Part shown: positions 25,317-31,474 of the stretch, piece by piece | How positions within the stretch are numbered: the stretch's first letter is position 1 | Layout: each line of letters opens with the position of its first letter | Source of the DNA: CAWHPS01 sp963831235 | Lineage (GTDB): Bacteria > Fibrobacterota > OXYB2-FULL-49-7 > JAEUSG01 | Direction: 5' to 3' | Assembly: GCA_963831235.1 (NCBI GenBank) | Contig: CAWHPS010000072.1 | Coordinates: forward strand, 1-42,131 | Length of the DNA stretch: 42,131 nt | Notes under the pieces: generated by a model | What the model was told of the DNA's origin: nothing | The model's input: the letters and a program-made list of their open reading frames with translations, nothing else | Databases searched by the model: none | Translations under genes and position numbers: made by a program

Positions 25317-25496
25317 TTATCTTTCAACTTTTCCTAATAAAATGAAAGAACCACTTGCATCTGAACGTAAAAGTCACTATTTTAATATTATTCAAATTAT
25401 TGTTATTCCTTTCCTGGTCTAAGGTAAGCCATAACACCGGATATTGTTTTACGTATTCATAATCCGGGAATTCTTAAAAAAAGAGCATGTGTAAAC

Positions 25497-26561
25497 ATGA
25501 AAAACATTCCTTCTCTCAGGATTGGTAATTTATCCGCTGCCTACCCTATTATACAAGGTGGGATGGGCGTCAGGGTATCAAAATCAAACCTTGCAGCAGC
25601 AGTGGCAAATGAAGGTTGCATTGGAGTTATTGCCTCTGTTGGCCTTGGAAAATTTGAAGATGTGCATGGATCGGAATTCGTAAAGGTCAATGATGTTGCG
25701 CTCATAGAAGAAATCCGGAAAGCAAAGAAAAAGACAAAAGGCATTGTTGGTGTAAACATCATGGTTGCCCTTGGTAACTATGCCAGTCTTGTGGAAATAG
25801 CGGTTGAAGAGAACATTGATCTGATCATTTCCGGTGCCGGTCTTCCCCTTGACCTACCGAAATACACAAAGGGAAAAGACATAAAACTTGTGCCAATTGT
25901 TTCTTCAGCGCGTGCATTTGAAATTATATGCAAAAAATGGAAAAACAGTTATAACAAATTACCTGATGCTGTTATTGTTGAAGGTGTGGAAGCCGGAGGT
26001 CATCTTGGCTATCCATTGGATCAGGTATTGAACCATACCGCACCAAAGCTTGAACAGATTGTAACTGAGGTCATAAAAGTGGCTAATACGTTTTCTCCTG
26101 CAATCCCGGTTATAGCAGCAGGCGGAATTTTCGATGGAAATGACATTGTTAAGTTTCTTAAGCTCGGAGCAGCCGGGGTACAAATGGCGACCAGATTTGT
26201 CTGCACTGATGAATGTGATGCAAACATAAAGTTCAAGGAAGCATATCTTAAAGCCGGAAAAGATGACATTGAAATAATCAAAAGTCCTGTTGGAATGCCC
26301 GGAAGAGTGATAAGAAATAGATTCGTCGAGGATGTCCAGAATTTTATAAAAGTACCGTTTAAATGCACCTACAAGTGCCTCAGGACCTGCAATCCTTCCA
26401 CAGCGCCATATTGCATTGCCCGTGTTCTTGCTGATGCTGCTGAAGGGAAAATGGATGCTTCATTCGCATTTTGCGGGTCAAACGCATATAGATGCACGGA
26501 AATTATTTCAGTCAAGGCCCTGGTTAAAAAACTTGCTGACGAAATACACGCAGCGGAATAG
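25497..26561 (+). CDS. Nitronate monooxygenase / 2-nitropropane dioxygenase family flavoprotein
   Basis: The 354-residue FMN-dependent TIM-barrel protein starts with YPIIQGGMGVRVSKSNLAAA, the conserved first strand, and carries GVEAGGHLG (the His is the usual catalytic base), PVIAAGGIFDGNDIVKFLKL and GAAGVQMATRFVCTDEC (FMN phosphate binding). A C-terminal cysteine-rich extension with CTYKCLRTCNPS and YCIARVL is seen in a subset of these proteins that resemble FabK-like enoyl reductases. The family oxidises alkyl nitronates or reduces enoyl thioesters. It is a single gene; no operon partner is visible. Confidence 0.9.
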   Translation: MKNIPSLRIGNLSAAYPIIQGGMGVRVSKSNLAAAVANEGCIGVIASVGLGKFEDVHGSEFVKVNDVALIEEIRKAKKKTKGIVGVNIMVALGNYASLVEIAVEENIDLIISGAGLPLDLPKYTKGKDIKLVPIVSSARAFEIICKKWKNSYNKLPDAVIVEGVEAGGHLGYPLDQVLNHTAPKLEQIVTEVIKVANTFSPAIPVIAAGGIFDGNDIVKFLKLGAAGVQMATRFVCTDECDANIKFKEAYLKAGKDDIEIIKSPVGMPGRVIRNRFVEDVQNFIKVPFKCTYKCLRTCNPSTAPYCIARVLADAAEGKMDASFAFCGSNAYRCTEIISVKALVKKLADEIHAAE

Positions 26562-26601
26562 CGGAATAAAAGACGTAAAACCAAACGAATATTGAAGTTT
26601 T

Positions 26602-26736
26602 TTATTTTTCTTCCTGGATAACTACATTATCTTTCTCAATAATCTTCCTGAAGGCCTCCCCTGTTGTCGCCCAATCCACAATATCCACTTTGAATGGCAA
26701 GTCGGACTCGGCACTCGAAAAACCACGGAATTCGAA
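26602..26736 (-). pseudogene. C-terminal remnant of an MNT-type nucleotidyltransferase (MntA antitoxin-like)
   Basis: Forty-four codons follow an in-frame stop at 26737-26739. They read FRGFSSAESDLPFKVDIVDW, then ATTGEAFRKIIEKDNVVIQ to a stop at 26602. The strand DLPFKVDIVDW and the following helix are characteristic of the C-terminal half of minimal nucleotidyltransferases, the MntA antitoxin/AMPylator of HEPN-MNT modules. The N-terminal GSxARG active-site half and any HEPN partner are missing. The fragment ends 10 bases from the mazF stop, as if the mazEF pair had landed in or beside it. Confidence 0.6.
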
Positions 26737-26745
26737 TCATTCAAA

Positions 26746-27081
26746 TTAATAAATGATAGAATCTAGAATGGATAGGGTTTCGTTGAGCAATTGAGCAGGG
26801 GCTTTCTCAATATACTTTGCTTTTCGTGCAACAAAATCTACGGACTTTGCCTGATCAACCATGACCACACCAGTAAGCACACAATCATCCGGAATATCGA
26901 CATGAAGGGGAATACCGCGTTTCGTGTTGGTAATTGGACATACAAAAGCCAGACCGGTTTTTTCATTAAAGGCCGTATTGCTTATCACCAGTGCCGGCCT
27001 GCGCCCTTTTTGTTCATGACCCGACTGAGGATCAAATGTCAGCGCTATAAAATCACCCTTCTTTGGAGTATAATGATGCAT
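26746..27081 (-). CDS. mazF: MazF/PemK-family mRNA interferase toxin
   Basis: The 111-residue toxin opens KKGDFIALTFDPQSGHEQKG followed by RRPALVISN. The QKGRRPA segment with R28 and the later PITNT with T51 mark the MazF/PemK active site (an Arg and a Ser/Thr that cleave single-stranded RNA at short motifs). The length is normal for the family. Its ATG directly follows the mazE stop with no gap, giving tight coupling. A short MNT remnant lies immediately downstream. Confidence 0.92.
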   Translation of the reverse strand: MHHYTPKKGDFIALTFDPQSGHEQKGRRPALVISNTAFNEKTGLAFVCPITNTKRGIPLHVDIPDDCVLTGVVMVDQAKSVDFVARKAKYIEKAPAQLLNETLSILDSIIY

Positions 27082-27330
27082 TTACCAGATTTCCTTTCCT
27101 TGCGGACTTCCCCAATCCATTTCCAGAGGTTTGTAATTGTCGGGCATTTTGGATAAAAGGTCTTTCAAATGGTATTTGCCCCTTACAGCAGCAACATGTT
27201 TAACAATTATCTCTCCAGCCCTTGCAGAAATATCGACAGGATCACCAGGACTAATTTTTGCCTGGTTTAGAATACTCCGGGAAAACCTAAGCCCCTGACT
27301 GTTACCCCATTTTTGCATCTTTGCCAGCAT
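27082..27330 (-). CDS. mazE: MazE/AbrB-type antitoxin
   Basis: The 82-residue antitoxin has the swapped-hairpin DNA-binding domain of the SpoVT/AbrB fold: MQKWGNSQGLRFSRSILNQA, with the WGNSQGLR core. Its acidic C-terminal tail (LLSKMPDNYKPLEMDWGSPQ) should wrap around MazF. The start at 27330 is supported by GGGAGG 6 bases upstream. The promoter and a palindromic operator just upstream suggest the usual MazE-MazF autorepression. Confidence 0.92.
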   Translation of the reverse strand: MLAKMQKWGNSQGLRFSRSILNQAKISPGDPVDISARAGEIIVKHVAAVRGKYHLKDLLSKMPDNYKPLEMDWGSPQGKEIW

Positions 27331-27345
27331 GCGACGCCTCCCTTC

Positions 27346-27386
27346 TATGTATATACAAGTATAAACATATTAATTGATAAAGTCAA
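27346..27386 (-). promoter_or_regulatory. mazEF promoter with overlapping palindromic operator
   Basis: On the minus strand a -35 box TTGACT (27386-27381) and a -10 box TATACT (27363-27358) are 17 bases apart. An 11-bp inverted repeat, TATGTATATAC (27346-27356) and GTATAAACATA (27359-27369), with one mismatch and a 2-base centre, covers the -10 box. Binding of MazE or MazEF there would block polymerase. Confidence 0.8.
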
Positions 27387-27570
27387 GAATTTTCAAGAAT
27401 TCCAATGCTCTCCCTTGTCGCCTCACCTATCCCCTGTTCAAAACCTCTTTCTGAAACCCATCCCCTATCCCCAATCCCGTTGACTTAAGGTTGACGGATG
27501 ATAAACAGTTAGAAAAACCTGATTTTTGCCCCTTTTCTTTTCTCCAAACTTCTTCTTGGCCACTATTTGT

Positions 27571-27740
27571 CCGGTGGCACGGAGGCCACCGGCCTGTAAT
27601 GATATTTGTTTTTATGTGCGAGGCCAGAGACGGCCTCGCATTCAGCTTCAATCTTTTTTTGTTTTCACCGAGACGTCTCTGGCTCGGTATCAAATAAAAA
27701 CCAACCATCAGACCAGCCGGCGGCCTCTGTGCCGCCGGGC
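27571..27740. repeat. Palindromic repeat, family B, copy 2 (degenerate)
   Basis: The outer arms CCGGTGGCACGGAGGCC (from 27571) and a complementary arm ending GTGCCGCCGGGC (27740) match the arms of the element at 22863-23010. Inner hairpins are GCGAGGC / GCCTCGC (27618-27639) and CGAGGCCAGAGACG against CGTCTCTGGCTCGG (to about 27687). Several overlapping short frames in this stretch are artefacts of the palindromes. The rest of 27390-27870 shows nothing recognisable beyond C-rich runs. Confidence 0.7.
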
Positions 27741-27774
27741 AAATTGAGGGAAGTCCCCAAGGTTTTTATACGTC

Positions 27775-28146
27775 TTAAATGTCACATGTCAATCTTAAGT
27801 CAAAGGCATTGTCATCTACCCCCCTCTCCAATACCATTGACAAAGACTTACATTTGATAGGCAGACACGATATGACTGAAGAATTTTGCTCTTTTGCGGG
27901 TGACCCATCCACCTTTCCCTTTTCTCTAAAAGTAAGGAAGGGGGCTATGCTCACCAGCAAACAAACCGAATCCTTCAATATTTGAGGAAGATGTGCCATT
28001 ATGGTTGTTAAAATACCTGGCTCTGATACAATAGGATTAGTCCAACGCCGAAATGCTTTTTTAAGATGAAAGACAACATCTTTATTAAGGTCTTTTAAGG
28101 CAATTGCGATGTTTTCGAGGTCATCAGATTTAAGGTAATTTGCCAT
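27775..28146 (-). pseudogene. Remnant of unrecognised gene Y inside direct repeat, copy 1
   Basis: The ATG at 28146 lies inside the end of gene X on the same strand. The frame reads MANYLKSDDLENIAIALKDL and continues to ILTTIMAHLP, after which the sequence leaves the duplicated block and runs through a repeat element to a chance stop. Only about the first 53 residues are shared with copy 2 at 30238-30014, so both copies are truncated at the repeat edge. I do not recognise the family; it looks like a small helical protein. Confidence 0.4.
27871..27978. repeat. Family C interspersed repeat, copy 1
   Basis: This stretch and 32006-32143 share TATGACTRAAGA-TTTTGCTC, TTGCGGGTGACCCAT, a CCTTTCCC...AAGGAAGGGGG stem, and ACAAACCGAATCCT at the far end, in the same orientation. 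Copy 1 is about 30 bases shorter in the middle. It abuts the edge of the 434-bp direct repeat at 27984. The stem resembles the hairpins at 11261-11404 but the ends differ. Confidence 0.65.
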
Positions 28147-28417
28147 ATTCCAAAAAGACTTTCTTAATAAGTTCAATTGCGATATTTCTTTCTCTCGTCC
28201 GGCCAATTCGCAAAACATCCACACAGGCCAAAAGATTATACAGGTTTGGATCTTTTAATGAAGCTGCAGGGGCTGAAATATATAAGGGATCTATAGAGAA
28301 TCCCTTGTCTTCCTAATTTGAATCTGGCCAGACATAAGCGTCTTGAGAATTTTGTTTGAAAGAATCCTTGAGAGCCGGAGCAGAATGAGCTGTCAACATA
28401 CCCATGACAAAGCCACC
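27984..28417. repeat. 434-bp direct repeat, copy 1 (decayed)
   Basis: This block matches 30076-30509 at a constant offset of 2,092 bases with no gaps and only scattered substitutions. Both copies hold the 3' end of gene X and the 5' end of gene Y on the minus strand. In copy 1 a G-to-T change (28314 against 30406) gives gene X an in-frame TAG at 28313-28315. The two copies bracket the nucleotidyltransferase/winged-helix operon and the CopG remnant, so recombination between them would delete 2.1 kb. Confidence 0.9.
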
Positions 28418-28466
28418 GCCGTTATACTGGAAAACATATTTTAATGCCGTGGGTTCATGCTGGGAT
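28130..28466 (-). pseudogene. Remnant of unrecognised gene X, copy 1, with nonsense codon
   Basis: After a stop at the left edge of the nucleotidyltransferase operon, the frame reads PTALKYVFQYNGGGFVMGML and TAHSAPALKDSFKQNSQDAY, then VWPDSN, a TAG, and EDKGF...LYISAPAASLKDPNLYNLLA to a stop at 28130. Copy 2 lacks the nonsense codon but has lost the VFQYNGGG segment. The C-terminal LLACVDVLRIGRTRERNIAI helix recalls regulators or nucleotidyltransferase partners of toxin-antitoxin type, but I cannot name the family. The N-terminus is gone in both. Confidence 0.5.
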
Positions 28467-29188
28467 TAACAGGCTATACTTAGCAATTGCAATATTTTCG
28501 GATTCAATGAAACAAGCCTGAGTTTGCCAACAGTTTCACTCAATAACAGTTTATTTAGAATCATCCTCTCAACTTCCGCATAAACCGGTTGATAGGACAT
28601 TCCTATCAGGCGAGCAAGCTCATTAATATAGGATTTCGAAATATGGCTGAGCTGGTATAATATTTCAGCCTTAACATTGGAACCGAATAGAGCTCGAATT
28701 GCAAGATTGGGATTATGTTTCAATACAAATTCCCTTGTATTCAAAGCATCGCTTTTATCTGAGATATTAGAACAGTAGAGGCCCCATTTCTTAAACACAT
28801 CAAGGCCATCATCCTTTTCTATCTTCTCTGTTATTTTGCTTTCTTTCATAATTGGAAAAAGGATTTCAGCTTGTTTGTTGCCCTTGCATTTGCCGGCAAT
28901 ATGAGCCAGTTTATTATCGGCACCTTTGGATATTGCTATTTCAATAATTGCACCCAAAACAGCCATATCCCCTTCTTTTAATAAACGGGATAACCGTGAA
29001 ACATTGATTAAGTCCCCATATTGGACAATCCATGCCAGCATACCCCATATTAAAACTGGTTCATTTCTGCCGACCCTTGAGGTTTCGACTATTAATTTCT
29101 CAATATCTATGTTGTCTTTTGAGGTACCAATGTTAAATCTGAACCCAACATGTTTCCAATTTGCCATTAATTTATTGATTAATTCCAT
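28466..29188 (-). CDS. Winged-helix protein, putative antitoxin/regulator partner of the nucleotidyltransferase
   Basis: The 240-residue protein is helical in its first 190 residues. It ends in a winged helix (about 165-235): ILYQLSHISKSYINELARLI, then GMSYQPVYAEVERM and a basic wing KLLLSETVGKLRLVSLNP. The start overlaps the end of the upstream nucleotidyltransferase gene by 10 bases. A DNA-binding protein paired with a nucleotidyltransferase resembles AbiE-type (AbiEi/AbiEii) toxin-antitoxin modules. Here the gene order and the position of the winged helix (C-terminal) are reversed. It probably binds the tandem operator-like repeats upstream of the operon. Confidence 0.65.
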   Translation of the reverse strand: MELINKLMANWKHVGFRFNIGTSKDNIDIEKLIVETSRVGRNEPVLIWGMLAWIVQYGDLINVSRLSRLLKEGDMAVLGAIIEIAISKGADNKLAHIAGKCKGNKQAEILFPIMKESKITEKIEKDDGLDVFKKWGLYCSNISDKSDALNTREFVLKHNPNLAIRALFGSNVKAEILYQLSHISKSYINELARLIGMSYQPVYAEVERMILNKLLLSETVGKLRLVSLNPKILQLLSIAC

Positions 29189-29703
29189 AATCCAATCTCC
29201 TCAAGATATAATTTCATCTTCATAGCTGTTTTAACATCAAAATCCGAAATATGATTTATTGTTTCTTTAACTATGGTCAATTCATCCTCATTTAATTTGA
29301 AACACTTGATATCAGGTATATCTTCCGCCCGCAAGGCAGCAAGTTTCATGATAAACAAGTCAGAATTAGATAATAAGAAAACACGCAAATATTTAAAGTT
29401 GTTGTTCAATTTCTCCATACGGGTCTTAAAATCTTCAGGTAAATAGCTGACATATCCCTTTGCACCGTCATTAAGCCATCTAGGGGATAAAGAATATTCG
29501 TCAGCTATGGCCTGAATCAAATTTGAATAATGGGATATTTTTGGAATTGATGTTATCAGGTCAATATCCAAGGTGTCCCGAGCAAGGCTACCTTTAAGGA
29601 TGCCTGCAGCTCCACCGCATAAGATGATTTCAAGTTCTTCATCCAATCGATTATCAAGAGCTTTTAAGAGGTGTGTAATACCTTTACCATTTAATCGTTT
29701 CAT
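29179..29703 (-). CDS. DUF6036-like / AbiEii-like nucleotidyltransferase
   Basis: The 174-residue protein carries LCGGAAGILKGSLARDTLDI, whose GG (30-31) and D46-x-D48 form a nucleotidyltransferase catalytic core. The later FLLSNSDLFIMKLAALRAED has the lysine and R-x-x-D helix typical of DUF6036 and AbiEii-type proteins. Toxins of this superfamily add nucleotides to tRNA or proteins; whether this one is toxic is unknown. GAGGAG lies 8 bases before the ATG. It heads a two-gene operon with the winged-helix gene and lies between two copies of a 434-bp direct repeat. Confidence 0.75.
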   Translation of the reverse strand: MKRLNGKGITHLLKALDNRLDEELEIILCGGAAGILKGSLARDTLDIDLITSIPKISHYSNLIQAIADEYSLSPRWLNDGAKGYVSYLPEDFKTRMEKLNNNFKYLRVFLLSNSDLFIMKLAALRAEDIPDIKCFKLNEDELTIVKETINHISDFDVKTAMKMKLYLEEIGLWN

Positions 29704-29731
29704 AATTCAGACTCCTCAGAAATATATATTT

Positions 29732-29771
29732 AATTATTGATTAAAGCAATATAATCATTGTTTAATGCAAT
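29732..29771 (-). promoter_or_regulatory. Tandem operator-like repeats upstream of the nucleotidyltransferase operon
   Basis: Two 19-base repeats, AATTATTGATTAAAGCAAT (29732-29750) and AATCATTGTTTAATGCAAT (29753-29771), match at 16 of 19 positions with a 21-base period, two helical turns. Each has an imperfect ATTG...CAAT dyad. They lie 30-70 bases before the ATG, in the promoter region, and would suit binding of the winged-helix partner as two dimers on one face of the DNA. Confidence 0.6.
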
Positions 29772-29844
29772 ATTATTGAAAATCTGGTAAGCGTGTAGTT
29801 GGTACCGCAGAATGGGGATTGGTGCAAGAAAGGACAAAGAAAAA

Positions 29845-30060
29845 TCAAGCGAGTACTCTTTTCCTTTCCCACCGAATTGAAGGTTTTTTATGTTGTTCAG
29901 CGCATTCTCTAAGGAAAAGATTTATCAATTTTTGATAGGGAATATCCGATTCAACGGCAATACCTTTGAAGTATTCCAATGTGTCCTGCTCAAGTCTTAT
30001 TGGAGGTTTGTGATTAGGCGGCAAAGGAACGGAATGCGCTGAGAACTTTTTCCGATACTT
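29845..30060 (-). pseudogene. Truncated CopG/BrnA-like antitoxin
   Basis: The frame reads KYRKKFSAHSVPLPPNHKPP, IRLEQDTLEYFKGIAVESDI and PYQKLINLFLRECAEQHKKP to a stop at 29845. The pattern IRL-x2-D-x-L-x2-F then PYQKLIN-x2-LR is the ribbon-helix-helix of CopG-like antitoxins that pair with BrnT/RelE-type toxins. The N-terminus is cut at the edge of the 434-bp repeat: an in-frame stop comes just before the first codon given, and there is no start. No cognate toxin is present. Confidence 0.6.
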
Positions 30061-30238
30061 TTACGGACTCATAAGGAGGAAGATGTGCCATTATGGTTGT
30101 TAAAATACCTGGCTCTGATACAATAGGATTAGTCCAACGCTGAAATGCTTTTTTAAGATGAAAGACAACATCTTTATTAAGGTCTTTTAAGGCAATAGCG
30201 ATGTTTTCGAGGTCATCAGATTTAAGGTAGTTTGCCAT
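30014..30238 (-). pseudogene. Remnant of unrecognised gene Y inside direct repeat, copy 2
   Basis: It starts at ATG 30238, within the end of gene X copy 2, reads MANYLKSDDLENIAIALKDL to TTIMAHLP as in copy 1, then leaves the repeat into the CopG remnant in a different frame and stops at 30014. Truncation at the same residue as copy 1 shows that both copies lost the same 3' part. No function is inferred. Confidence 0.4.
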
Positions 30239-30509
30239 ATTCCAAAAAGGCTTTCTTAAAAAGCTCAATTGCGATATTTCTTTCTCTTGTCCGGCCAATT
30301 CGCAAAACATCCACACAGGCCAAAAGATTATACAGGTTTGGATCTTTTAATGAAGCTGCAGGCGCTGAAATATATAAGGGATCTATAGAGAATCCCTTGT
30401 CTTCCGAATTTGAATCCGGCCAGACATAAGCGTCTTGAGAATTTTGTTTGAAAGAATCCTTGAAAGCCGGAGCCGAATGAGCGGTCAACATACCTCTGAC
30501 AATACCACC
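30076..30509. repeat. 434-bp direct repeat, copy 2
   Basis: The partner of 27984-28417, same orientation, offset 2,092 bases. This copy keeps gene X open where copy 1 has a stop. Its right edge at about 30509-30520 coincides with a palindromic insertion at 30525-30564, which marks the junction with unrelated DNA. Confidence 0.9.
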
Positions 30510-30520
30510 GGCTATAACAT
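30222..30520 (-). pseudogene. Remnant of unrecognised gene X, copy 2
   Basis: The frame shares GMLTAHSAP, KDSFKQNSQDAYVWPDSN and LYISAPAASLKDPNLYNLLA with copy 1 and stops at 30222. The upstream part, which in copy 1 reads VFQYNGGGFV, is replaced here by the palindrome at 30525-30564, so the apparent longer frame reaching 30602 begins in repeat DNA and should not be taken as the true start. The neighbouring gene Y start lies inside its last codons, which suggests X and Y were an operon. Confidence 0.45.
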
Positions 30521-30524
30521 TCCA

Positions 30525-30564
30525 CATTCCAGAATAAGGAATGATTATTCCATATTCTGGAATG
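30525..30564. repeat. Nested palindrome at the end of the direct repeat
   Basis: CATTCCAGAATA (30525-30536) pairs perfectly with TATTCTGGAATG (30553-30564). Between them GGAAT-GATT-ATTCC forms a second, inner hairpin. It interrupts the gene X remnant exactly where copy 2 stops matching copy 1, so it may be the scar of a small insertion or a hairpin-driven rearrangement. Confidence 0.7.
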
Positions 30565-30670
30565 TGAAATGCAGAAAGGCAGTATTTTCCAATTAAAAAC
30601 ACCTAAAACAAAAGTGCATGCAAAGACAAAATACATTGATTCCGGGACATCATTTTTGCATATTTAATCT

Positions 30671-30852
30671 ATGATTCGTAAAATTTACATCGACACATCA
30701 GTAATCGGCGGAGTTTTCGATGAAGAGTTCAGCCATTACTCAAAACGACTCTTTTCCGAGTTCACGAATGGTTTTTATATTCCAGTTGTATGATAGATCA
30801 CGAGTATCCGACCATAGAAATAAGAAATCCAAGGGAGCTAATCCATGAATAA
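30671..30852 (+). pseudogene. PIN-domain toxin gene with large internal deletion
   Basis: The first 40 codons are intact, MIRKIYIDTSVIGGVFDEEF then SHYSKRLFSEFTNG, with the first catalytic Asp of the PIN fold (IDTS). They end at TGA 30791. Eight bases later the sequence resumes as EYPTIEIRNPRELIHE and a stop at 30850-30852, which is the conserved C-terminal tail of the same PIN subfamily. Roughly 90-100 residues between are missing. The tail still overlaps the start of the downstream antitoxin-like gene, preserving the original operon joint. Confidence 0.75.
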
Positions 30853-31009
30853 AAAATTCGATTCCGTTAAGTTTCAAAGAGATCAAAGGATAAAGCTATC
30901 CGATAAGATTGATAAATTATCTGATTCAGGTATTGTTTCATTCTTTGAAACAAAATCAGTCCTATCAAAATCCATGTCCAGAAAAAAAAGAGCGCGTGCA
31001 AAAGCATAA
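30845..31009 (+). CDS. Small antitoxin-like protein downstream of the deleted PIN gene
   Basis: A 54-residue frame starts at ATG 30845, overlapping the PIN C-terminal tail by 8 bases. It reads MNKKFDSVKFQRDQRIKLSD and KIDKLSDSGIVSFFETKSVL, ending in a strongly basic tail RKKRARAKA. Small proteins of this form (FD-x-V-x2-x-R-x2-R) follow PIN toxins of this type as their presumed antitoxins. It is too short for most gene callers. With its toxin destroyed it may be a relic, though its own frame is unbroken. Confidence 0.5.
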   Translation: MNKKFDSVKFQRDQRIKLSDKIDKLSDSGIVSFFETKSVLSKSMSRKKRARAKA

Positions 31010-31049
31010 ATATAGGTAAAACCCACTTCCCTCCTTAATCTTAGACTAA

Positions 31050-31172
31050 AAGGAAATAAATTCACCCATCTGGCATAAGGAAATTTTAAAAGAAAGAAGA
31101 CAACGACTCGAATCCGGAGAATCCAAGACCATACTGCTTTCGCATCTAAAAGAGTTTTTTTTGCAACCATAA
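31050..31172 (+). pseudogene. Remnant of a CHP02574-type addiction module protein
   Basis: After an in-frame stop (31047-31049) the 40 codons KEINSPIWHKEILKERRQRL and ESGESKTILLSHLKEFFLQP run to TAA 31170-31172. The W-H-K-E-I-L-x-E-R-x3-x-E-S-G-E pattern is the C-terminal half of putative addiction module components (PF09720), antitoxin-like proteins that usually precede a RelE-type toxin. The N-terminal half (the LLxLP-x-ER block) and the toxin are absent. The vapBC promoter begins 2 bases later. Confidence 0.65.
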
Positions 31173-31173
31173 A

Positions 31174-31207
31174 AATGTTTGCAAAGAATATCTGCAAACA
31201 TTATACT
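31174..31207 (+). promoter_or_regulatory. vapBC promoter with perfect palindromic operator
   Basis: TTGCAA (31179-31184) and TATACT (31202-31207) are 17 bases apart. A perfect 10-bp inverted repeat, AATGTTTGCA (31174-31183) and TGCAAACATT (31193-31202), with a 9-base centre, spans the space from the -35 to the -10 box. This is the expected site for VapB-VapC autorepression. Confidence 0.8.
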
Positions 31208-31249
31208 TTATATTAAAAGACACTTGGCAGTAATCAAGGAGCGTCCATT

Positions 31250-31474
31250 ATGGCATATAATTATTCACAGCTTACCGCTGACACTATGGAGAAACTGCCT
31301 GCCGATAAACAGGCTGAAGTATATGACTTTGCAACATTTCTGGAAGCAAAAACGCAAAAGCATCTACCCCATAGAACAAAAAAATCCTCTCTCTTGGATC
31401 TTGTTGGTATCGGCAGAAGCGGCAAATCTGACAATTCGGTAAATCACGATAAATACCTGTATGAACGCTCATAA
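31250..31474 (+). CDS. vapB: VapB-like antitoxin (DUF2281 type)
   Basis: The 74-residue protein has ADTMEKLPADKQAEVYDFAT followed by FLEAKTQ, the L-P-x2-x-Q-x-E-V-x-D-F-x2-F-L block of DUF2281 antitoxin-like proteins, and a C-terminal region LLDLVGIGRSGKSDNS that should bind and block the toxin. GGAG lies 8 bases before the ATG. Its stop lies 14 bases inside the toxin gene. DUF2281 proteins usually lack the DNA-binding fold of classic VapB, so the role of this protein in autoregulation is an assumption. Confidence 0.75.
   Translation: MAYNYSQLTADTMEKLPADKQAEVYDFATFLEAKTQKHLPHRTKKSSLLDLVGIGRSGKSDNSVNHDKYLYERS

Noticed and set aside
27427..27857. Several short frames on both strands around family B copy 2.
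   Set aside because: They arise from the palindromes; none has a ribosome site or a recognisable product.
27984..30509. A composite transposon made of the two 434-bp repeats.
   Set aside because: Neither copy has inverted ends or a transposase frame; they are duplicated gene fragments.
30883..31197. A 104-codon minus-strand frame opposite the small antitoxin and the PF09720 remnant.
   Set aside because: The plus strand shows recognisable antitoxin sequence there; the minus frame resembles nothing and has no ribosome site.
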